A DNA stretch of 64,000 nucleotides from Sordaria brevicollis (taxonomy: Eukaryota; Ascomycota; Sordariomycetes; Sordariales; Sordariaceae), in NCBI GenBank assembly GCA_033439795.1, contig JAUTDP010000010.1, positions 1,178,001 to 1,242,000 of the forward strand, read 5' to 3'. The position numbers were made by a program, and so were the translations under genes. Under the pieces are notes generated by a model that saw nothing but the letters and a program-made list of their open reading frames with translations, was not told the DNA's origin and did not search any database. Shown here piece by piece: positions 56,076 to 64,000 of this stretch; the stretch's first letter is position 1; the number at the start of each line of letters is the position of its first letter.

Positions 56076-57950
56076 TTAAGCAGCCCACTCGACAACCTCA
56101 AGAGCGCACATAACCAAGAAAAGGGTGGAAGGAAGGATCCTGATAACAGAGTGTCAGTGAATGGTCCTTAAGTTGTCAAGAAAGGAGAATCAAGTGCTTA
56201 CCAGATAACGTAGCTTTGGAACAAAATCTTGCCCATGACTACCTCGTACACGTTGTTGATCTGGCAAATCTGAGCCAGCTGCAACGCGCTAGGAGCGCCC
56301 GTAAGGAGGAAGCACACGATGACAAAGATCGGGTCGTCCAGAATGCTGACGGGAACGTACTTGGCGAAGAGAGCGAGGATAGGAGCCATGATAAGGGTTG
56401 GGAGAAGCATACGGCTGATCAGGGAAGCAACCAGCAGCTTCGTGCCGATCTCCTTCTCCTCGGCGTCCACCTCATCGCGTTTCTGCGTGTTGCGCGCCAA
56501 GTTGGCTCCCAAAACAACCAAGATCAAGGGAACAGCAACGCCGGCCGAAGAGTTGATGGCACTAGTGATACTGGTCTTGACAAAGGTGTCGTCCTTGAAA
56601 AAGAGCTCCTGGAGATCGGGGATCGAGGCCACAATGACGGCAAAGAGCATGGCCCACAGGGGTGGGTTCATGAACTCCCACAGACCAGCACCGAAACGAG
56701 CCAAGACGCGGTAGATCTTGGTGAGAACAGTCTGCAGAGGAGCAGGAAGAGCAGAGAATACGCTATGAGCAGCCCCGGTGATGGAACCCCAAATTGAAGC
56801 AGCAGCCTTCTTGATCGATCCCTTGACACGTGCCGGGAAACCTTGGGGAACCTCGCGTTCATCGGCATTACTGATGCGTGGGAACGACATCATTCCATTA
56901 AGCCCATCGTCGTGATCAGAGGCAACGTTGCCATTGCTCGGTTTCCGGATAGTATCAGAATCATCATCGCCAAAATCACTAGGAGAGGTCCTGGACGACC
57001 CAGCGACAGGAGTTCGACCAGCAGGCTCGTAGACTTCGGAGTTGTCGGACTGCGTTGTTGGGCTCATGTAACCGTGCGCGTAGCTTTCTTCGCCAACCTC
57101 GTGGGTGCTATCCAGCCCTTGGATGAGTTGAGCTGACTCCTCGGGTTCGTCGCGATACCGGCCCTCTTCAATCGTCTCGTTGTTGTATTCTTCGTACTTG
57201 GACTTGGGCGCCAGGAGAACGTGGTATCCCCAGCTCCAGCGAACAAGCTGGCCGAGTTGCTGGAAGATCATCAAATAGAGAATACCGCGGGCGGCAACCT
57301 CGTCATCGTTATCACCCGGGATCCGATCCCAGTGCAGCCCCTTGAGAGTTTGCGACAGCGAAATGACCAGGGAGATGGGCAACGAGTTGGAGTTGCCAAA
57401 CACGCCCATGGCGGTGACGAAGTTGGAAGCGCGCTTGTTGAAACCGAAGCATTTTCCGACTCCAACCGAAACCATATACGAGACAAACGTCTGGATCACG
57501 AAGATGATGGGAATCACGCCGAGTTCGATCAGCTTATCGGCATTAAGTTGAGATGCGAGCTTGGTAAAGACTTTTTTACGCAACGTTAGCCAATGGGCCC
57601 ACGAGATGCAAATTTGGCAGGAGAAACTACGTTGTATTGCGTGTGAACTCACTAAGGCATGGCGTAAATAGCATTACGTTAAGGTTTGCCAAGAACTTTT
57701 GCTTCTCGGCGTCAAAATGGCCAAGCCTGGCGATAATGTAGCCAGGTAAACTGACACATACTACCTCGAGTACGGCCCCGAAGACGAGGAGTACGAGATG
57801 TGGGAGGGAAGGGTGAGAGTCATGTTCGCCGGGTGCGAAGACGGTAAAGGGTGCGGTGGTTGATATGGAAAAGTCGTTGAGCGAATCGCCAGCGGAGGTC
57901 ACGGCCGTCCGCAATGACGTCGGAGATCGGATGTTGAGGAGACCCATCAA
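56076..57950 (-). CDS. Auxin efflux carrier (AEC/Mem_trans) family membrane transporter (3 exons)
   Basis: Exons 57950-57653, 57570-56202 and 56139-56076 give 576 residues. The N-terminal half has hydrophobic helices (LVLLVFGAVLEVVCVSLPGYI, then IPIIFVIQTFVSYMVSV and a SLPISLVISL region). A hydrophilic, acidic, Ser-rich loop of about 190 residues (about 225-420) follows, then a second membrane half with PPLWAMLFAVIVASIPDLQ, SAGVAVPLILVVLGANLA and LLVASLISRMLLPTLIMAPIL. Two helix bundles around a long loop are typical of PIN-like carriers, including the yeast Ecm3-type proteins; NSLPISLV matches the conserved first-half motif. The last exon adds a final helix ending LEVVEWAA. Substrate unknown; fungal members are not shown to move auxin by sequence alone. 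The start at 57950 is the first Met of the open frame and is less certain than the rest. Confidence 0.88.
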
Positions 57951-60900
57951 GTGTCACAATTTTCGACGGTTCGATTCGGGGGAAGTGGTTGTGGTTGAGT
58001 AATGCCAACTGAAAGCGGAGAAGAGGTTAACTCTCTTGAGTCTCGAAAGTTTTTGATAATTTGCGGTCGGGGAGAATGGATATTGGACGGACCGGAAGAG
58101 ATCGCGGTGAGGTGGGTGCTTTTTGGTTTTTTGTTTCCAGCTCTGGGCGGTGCTGAGGCAGGCAGGGTCGGGTGTGGGTACCTTGACGTCCAGACTGCCC
58201 CCGTACGTTTCCCGTCACAGGTTTCTGGCGCAGCGGCTTGCAAGGCTTGATACAGGAGCACCTTGACACACGCAGGGGATTCCGTTGATGTAAGCGCTGT
58301 TAAGTCGGCAGCAGGGGTAAAAAAAAATGCCTGTTAGTTGCAGGTGTAAAGATGATGTGATAAGAGCAAGGCGTTTCCCAATCACTTGACAAATGTTCTT
58401 TTTAATTGAAAGAAACACACAAAGACAATGGGCTCAACCGGTGCAGGCAGTGATGAGAACACTCTTCAAGTAATGAGGCATACACCGGCTGAAAGATAAG
58501 AACCCTCCGTGTTAGGTATGGCGGCTGGAGGCTTTGAGGTCTTGGAAAAGTCTTGGACTGCGTAGGTAGTTATCTCCCGTCCTCCGTGTGGCACAGGCGT
58601 CATCAGCCTAGCCCTGGGCTTCCATGTTCCGACAGTTGGTGGTGACTGTGGTGGAAAGTGCCGCCGCCTCACGATGTGGGATGATTGGTTCTGGATGGCA
58701 TTTCGTCAAGGAAAGAGGCAGCCACTGGATGCGCAGCAGAGACGGGAACTTGTGGAAGACGTGGAATGACAACAGAAGCGATAAATCGGTACGTCACAAA
58801 AGACGCATTTTAGTTCGATTTTCTTAATTGCTGACGTCTATATCCAGGTCTCGCACTAACAATTTCGGACCTCTCGCCGTGACCGCGCTGAGATGCGTGT
58901 CAAAATGCTGCTCGCCCACTCGTCGTCTGCGGCTTGTCGGATACCAAGAAAATGCCAAGCCCTTTTCCAGCTTCTTCTGTTCTTTCTCTTGAACCCTTGC
59001 GGTTGGATCCACTGTGCCTTGTTGGCCCTTGATACCGGAAAACGTCAAACGCAAGGAGCCGGAAGAATGACGATACATGCCAGAAAGGGTGCAACATGAA
59101 ACGAGCAGTGGTGTTGCTACCCTCGCACGCCTCGTTCTGCTTTCAGTTACTACAACGGTCGGCCTTAATTGCACCCAATCCCCATGTCATCAAGGAACGA
59201 ACTGCTAACAATTCCCAGTCGAGGGTCGCATCCAGAACGTTGAAAACATGGGAGCTCATATCGCCCTTCTGGGTATTACCCGACACTTTTTGGAATTCAG
59301 ACCGCTCTGGAAGACAATGCTGTTTCCAGATGCTCTTTCAAATTTCGGTTTCGAGACTGTTGCTTGTTCTACAGGTCCCAGTTCTTCCTTGTCAACATTC
59401 CACGAATGACGCGGAGTCGGTCCACGATAGGACGTCGGATTTCCTGTTGGGCATTTTGCCGCACCTGTGGCCCTTCGGACTGGCTGAGAGGCTGCACCTG
59501 TCACATCATCGATCTTTTGATGAACGGAAAAGTCGGTATCTGATGGACAATGTCGACTGGGGAATCCATCCGATGTGATGCCGCAGTCTTGACACACATA
59601 TCAGCATCCATCAACGTGATGGTACATTGCTTCTATTCATACGTTGGCCAGTGTCTTTAAATGACGAAAAAGAAAAGAACAAGGCGTCCTTGCTCTATAT
59701 GGTATCGCTTTCTGATACTATAGCAAGGTTCATCGCTGTATAGCTCGGTGTTTTTGGCGAAGGTCGTGTTGTGTTCCTGTGATGGACCCTGGACCGTACG
59801 ACTACCTCTTCTTCCACACACGACAATTTACGCTGATGGGATATCGACAGGTCTTGAGATGGCAAGGCGATTATGTTTCTGTGAAACACAACGGAAAATG
59901 AAACTGAAAAGCATGCCGACATACCTACCTTTACCATGTCGACATCAGCGCGGAGACAGCAACCGACGCTTAGTTCTACATGGTATTTGATGTGCGTTGA
60001 TGGACATCCCAAACGGCGATGCTTTGTCCGCTACGATTAGCGTGTTCTTGGGCGTGTGATTTTACAAAGATGGAAGTTGACATGCGCTTCGCTTCTACCT
60101 CAGACACGGGATCGTCGGCGCAATAGAGCTGGTGTTTGCAGATCGCCGCGTGTTTCGTGTGTATGTAGAGAAAGCGCAAAGAACCCCGAATGCGAAGTGC
60201 ACCCCTCGTCAAGACCTCGTCTAATCATGAATATGGTAGGTAATATATATGCGCAACTTGATAATGCACTTTTGCGATTTGACCATACAAAAGCGTTTTG
60301 AGCATGTCTTAGTTTTTCCCATATAGACCTTGCCCAGTTGCCTGCCGGACTATATTGTGCTTCCTCAATCACAGCATAGAGTTGGGCAAAGTGTCCTTCA
60401 CTTGATCCTGATTTTGGCCAGGCCGCTCATTGTTATGACGCAAATGCCAGCCATGAGCGTCGGTCAATGCCATCACAGCCCAAATCATTGTGAGCCCTAT
60501 ACATACACGTGTCTGACCTCTAGTACTTACTCTAGCGGCAAAGACGCAAAGACTACAAAACTTGCGCTTCGAGATACCACAGTGGGATAGGTAGCCGGGG
60601 CAGCACACAACAGCAGTGACAGTCAATCACCACTAGACAGAATGAGGCATGTATGTGCGGCACACGATACCTCTACACAACAAAACCCGGGCAGCGGTCT
60701 AGTTCCTGGCTTGGTCTCGGCTGTCAATAGCTTCCCGCCGTAGCATGCAAAAGAAGTGCGTTGCGAACCACGGCTCTTGTTGTTTCGTCTACTCCCACCA
60801 TCCCGATGCAAATGGGGTACACACACACTCTCTCTCTCACACCAACGAGCCACACACAAGCCCCTCCTTCCCCCCTCTGCCCCCTGGTTGGAAGTGAGTT

Positions 60901-61096
60901 GTTTGGTTGTGTTTTAGCTGCAGTGTGTGGCTCTCTGGCTGGCTTTCCCAATCCCGGCCGGGGCCTGGCAGGATTCCAGGACGGGACACAACGTCATAAC
61001 AAGATTTCTTCAATATCTTTAGCTCCTCAATTGCCCCACTTTCCTTTCTGAAGCATGGAATTCTGCTTTTCACTTTTAAAAACACCACAGGCAGGC

Positions 61097-61116
61097 GGGG
61101 GGGGGGGGGGGGGGGG
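61097..61116. repeat. Homopolymer (G)20
   Basis: Twenty consecutive G followed by CGGGACC, in the intergenic region left of the MAPKK gene. Confidence 0.9.
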
Positions 61117-62471
61117 CGGGACCAAGGAATGCCGGTATCCCCAAGTACACCATGCCGACTTTTGGCGTCAACTCGAGTACCTCTGCCAGTCCCTTGCTAC
61201 TAAGTAGGCATGTACAATCGCGGAGTGTACGGCATCTTGTGGGAGACGGGAAAGTTCTGCAATGGTCTTGGCATGGATTTTCGACTGCCGAATATCTGTA
61301 CCTGACTCGAGAATATGATACCCGTCTTCGATGCCGATGTGTCAACTGAACTCTGAGAAGAGCTTGTTCACAGACTGAAGTTGTGGGGGCCAAAGCGGCT
61401 GGCAGTCTGATAATGTCTTTGCTGGCTTCTTGACGCTGTTTCTTCTTCGTCGTCCCCTTTTATCATATAGAGGTATAGAGAAAAACAATATCTTCCCAGG
61501 GAAGTACCTTCCATGTACTAACTTTGTAGCGAGTCGTAGAACCTTGGCAAATCCCCTGCAGCACATACATATCGGTTTGCCCAGTCTTGAAGTCTTTTTT
61601 TTTTTTCTACCGTTCGGTTCGGTTGACCTCGTCGTCGTCGACGGTTCGGCTCAAGCTAGCAGTGAAAGAGGATAGTACATGCCGTAGCTATTTGAGGAAC
61701 CCGGTCAGGTGCCCGTGACTCCGCGGACCGCCTGGAGCTAGCTCCGTCCTTTAGCGGACCAATACCAGCTTCTCAGACGTCGCAAAGGCAACCGGAAAGG
61801 ACGCCGTAGGGACATGAATAGAATGTTTGCGAGACAAAAGTGAATTTGGGATTGTTTTTTTTTTTTTTTTCTTGCCCTTGGAGCCTTGGTTTGTAAGATG
61901 GATGGAGGCGCTATTCTCGGGTGACCTGTACCCGGGCCTAGAATATCGTAGAGGTATGCATCCTCAAGCATGGAACCTGGCTATCTATCTTGGGCAGGCA
62001 AGTTCGTTGTACAGATTGCTAGATTTGAGATTGTACATGAAGAATTCGGTTTGAAAAAGGAAGGCATGGACCACGTCGAGGGGCGTTGACTTCTACCTAC
62101 CTAGCACTGCACATCGCGGAGCAAATGCCCCTGTTCGTTCGGCGCGGTGACTGCCCAGGCCCCTGTGCTTGAGGGTGCCCACTGCCCGCCCACTCAAGTG
62201 GATAAGGTGCCCGCCGGCAAGCAGCAGTACCTGACCTTCCAGCCTGGGAACCTCGAGTGACTTCAACCAAGAAGTTGGTGAACAAGCGACGAAAGTGAAG
62301 TCCTACATCCGCATCCCGCCAATGGTGATACCACCTTCACCTCCATTACCTTTTGTCTCCTACTTACCTCTAGGTACCTCCCCCTACTTTCCAAGCTGGA
62401 CCGGGTCTATACCGACACCTTCACTCTGTCCGGGCGCTCACTACCTACCTACTCCGACTAGTACGTCTGTC

Positions 62472-62487
62472 TTTTTTTTTTTTTTTT
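62472..62487. repeat. Homopolymer (T)16 in the probable MAPKK leader/promoter
   Basis: Sixteen T followed by CCTCTTCTTCCTC, a pyrimidine-rich stretch about 690 bp upstream of the MAPKK start codon. Pyrimidine-rich DNA is common just upstream of transcription starts in filamentous fungi. Confidence 0.8.
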
Positions 62488-63177
62488 CCTCTTCTTCCTC
62501 GCCCGCTTCCATATTCCTCTCTTCCTCTATACTCAATACACATACAAGAGGGACAGAGACAGAGAGAAGAGAAGAGAGCGGAACCTCCAACCTCCCTCCC
62601 AGTCTCCCACTCACCGTGCTCACGAAACCTGCAAGTCTCAGCCGCCGGCTGTTCTTCTTGCCCGTCAGTCTCCAACAGAGCTCTGTCTACCCCAGCTTGC
62701 GCCCACGTTACTAGCTTACTTTCTGTTTGGCCTGCCCGCTCACTCGTCAATTTATAGCAGGCCAGCCATCGTACATAGCGTTGTGCTTTGTCATCGCTGC
62801 AAGCATCGTCACCTTGCAGCTCTTCGCGAGACCACCAGAGCCAAATCTTCGCATGTTGCGCTTTCGATTTTCTCTTCTCTGACGCCTTTTGCCCCATTCC
62901 TACAAAACCTGAAGAGAATCAGGCTCTCCTCTCGACAACAACAACCATATCGCCCCAACATTTGCGTCCGAGAACCGTCTCGATCAGAGTAACATCCTCT
63001 TCGCGTTGCCTCGATATATATATACCTTTACCGTCCCCCTCCAAGAACAGTTTCCAGCATCAATAGTTTGCGCCGCATATTGCTTAAGACCTTCCGCCGA
63101 CAAACCGGCTGGGCAGTTGCCAGCGGAAACAAGAACTATTGCCGCTCAGCGATCAATACCCATCGTTTGTCGCCATC

Positions 63178-64000
63178 ATGTCGGAGCACGACCTCGATCA
63201 CGGCCTGGCTAGCCCAGACGAGTTCCACGATGAGAGCAACCCGGCGTCCCCGGGCTCGATCGACGAATCATCCGAGGCAAGCACGCCCATGGACCCGCCG
63301 AGCTCTGGTTCAGATGCGATGCCTGGCTTCACGCCAGAAGCCGAGCTGCCTCGCAGAGTGCCGTCATTACGGACCATCTCCGACCCGCAACACTCGAGCC
63401 TGATGAACCCCAGTTCGAGTGTTCCCGGTACGCTGAATGCCGCACGAAGACCTGTGGCGTCCGCGGCAAACCTCCCAACAGACCTCATGGCAAAGGCACG
63501 AGCTCTACATCAACAACGGATGGGCATGGCTGGCCGACCCGGCATGTCGCCTCAGAATAGCGGACTGGGTGGCGGCATGAGCCCCATGGGGTCAGGCGTA
63601 CCTATGGGCGGAATGGGAGGTATGGGGAGCATGAATCTGAACATGAACCACAGTGGTCCGGCACCCGGTGGCATGCCCGGTGGTGTGCCTGCTGGTATCC
63701 CTGGCGGTATGCCAGGTGGCCTGCCCGGTGGTCTTCGATTACCACCAGGCATGGCACGACCACCGCCCCAAGGCTTCCCGAAATCCGCACCCGCTATACC
63801 TGTTGCGGGGGGCAAAAAGCCTAGTCTGAGCGAGCGGCGAGCGATGAAGCTCGGTGGGCTACCGGGAGCGCCTGGGTCACCGTCGACTGCCACGCCAAAA
63901 CTATCGGACATGGGCGCCGACGAGGCCAAGGCACCAGCCATTAATGGGGAAGGCCGCGGGTCCAAGCTGAGTGACTTCAAGAACTACATCGACGCGGAAA
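63178..64000 (+). CDS. os-5: MAP kinase kinase of the osmosensing (HOG/OS) pathway, OS-5/Pbs2 type, 5' part only
   Basis: Open from ATG at 63178 (context CCATCATGTC) to the window edge, 274 codons. Only the N-terminal regulatory region is present; the kinase domain lies beyond. It starts MSEHDLDHGLASPDEF, continues Ser/Pro/Glu-rich with NLPTDLMAKARALHQQRMG (the conserved start of Pbs2-type docking regions), then a Gly/Met/Pro-repeat part, then GKKPSLSERRAMKLGGLPG and GRGSKLSDFKNYIDAE, which in filamentous ascomycete Pbs2 orthologues directly precedes the kinase domain. The expected role is to phosphorylate the Hog1-type MAPK OS-2 in response to osmotic stress and phenylpyrrole fungicides. The call depends on N-terminal motifs, so a cell-wall-integrity MAPKK is a less likely alternative. 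Confidence 0.82.
   Translation, partial: MSEHDLDHGLASPDEFHDESNPASPGSIDESSEASTPMDPPSSGSDAMPGFTPEAELPRRVPSLRTISDPQHSSLMNPSSSVPGTLNAARRPVASAANLPTDLMAKARALHQQRMGMAGRPGMSPQNSGLGGGMSPMGSGVPMGGMGGMGSMNLNMNHSGPAPGGMPGGVPAGIPGGMPGGLPGGLRLPPGMARPPPQGFPKSAPAIPVAGGKKPSLSERRAMKLGGLPGAPGSPSTATPKLSDMGADEAKAPAINGEGRGSKLSDFKNYIDAE

Larger units (their letters stand above)
57951..63177. other. Long intergenic region upstream of the OS-5 type MAPKK gene
   Basis: About 5.2 kb. The left end is the transporter promoter, the right end the MAPKK promoter and leader, which is pyrimidine- and A/C-rich from about 62.3 kb. Simple runs: G20 at 61097-61116, T16 at 61855-61870 and T16 at 62472-62487, plus CACACTCTCTCT-type DNA near 60820-60850. 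Frames of up to 160 codons (59096-59578) have no recognisable domain and are not called. No tRNA or 5S rRNA was recognised. Confidence 0.5.

Noticed and set aside
59096..59578. 160-codon plus-strand frame in the long intergenic region
   Set aside because: No recognisable domain, and an opposing frame of 113 codons overlaps it; kept as unsupported rather than called hypothetical.

Overview
The window looks like a chromosomal segment of a filamentous ascomycete, most likely Neurospora (N. crassa or a close relative). Three things point there. Its genes are monocistronic, with short GT-AG introns of about 55-120 bp, one of 284 bp. They encode a typical Sordariomycete set, including a RHO3 GTPase, COP9 signalosome subunit 2 and an OS-5/Pbs2-type MAP kinase kinase. 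A 16.7-kb block shows the extreme loss of CpA/TpG that repeat-induced point mutation (RIP) leaves behind.

Left arm (1-14.1 kb): five genes. Four are on the minus strand: siroheme synthase/uroporphyrinogen-III methyltransferase, rho-3, the mitoribosome factor RSM22, and a thioredoxin with a membrane segment. One is on the plus strand: a SPOUT RNA methyltransferase of the C9orf114/SPOUT1 family, divergent from the thioredoxin gene.

Middle (14.13-30.81 kb): no intact gene. It is a nest of LTR retrotransposons with base-exact boundaries. An outer Ty3/gypsy-type element (14131-30805) has 137-bp LTRs and a 4-bp GTAC target duplication. An inner Ty3/gypsy chromovirus (14805-22483) has 286-bp LTRs and an ATATT duplication. 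A solo LTR of the inner family (25539-25824, inverted, also exactly 286 bp) has an ATAGA duplication. Outer and inner elements are saturated with RIP mutations, but degraded RT, RNase H, integrase and probable chromodomain signatures can still be read. The solo LTR shows no RIP at all, so it arrived later or escaped.

Right arm (32-64 kb): lipoyl(octanoyl)transferase (+); an otubain-like deubiquitinase with a low-complexity N-terminus (-); a gene-poor stretch of about 10 kb (37.0-47.3 kb) with simple repeats and a 520-bp MITE flanked by TAA; csn-2 (-) divergent from cwc25 (+); the 3-methylcrotonyl-CoA carboxylase alpha subunit (-) divergent from a PNPOx-like flavoprotein (+); an auxin-efflux-carrier family transporter (-); a gene-free stretch of about 5 kb; and the first 274 codons of the OS-5-type MAPKK, running off the right edge.

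The genes are housekeeping and signalling functions without operon-like links. Several share divergent promoter regions (thioredoxin/SPOUT, csn-2/cwc25, carboxylase/flavoprotein). The most interesting biology is the retrotransposon nest: it records the order of insertions, the positions where RIP stops, and what looks like repeated targeting of one chromovirus family to an already silenced element. Intron boundaries were placed by eye from GT-AG sites, reading-frame continuity and protein-family conservation.
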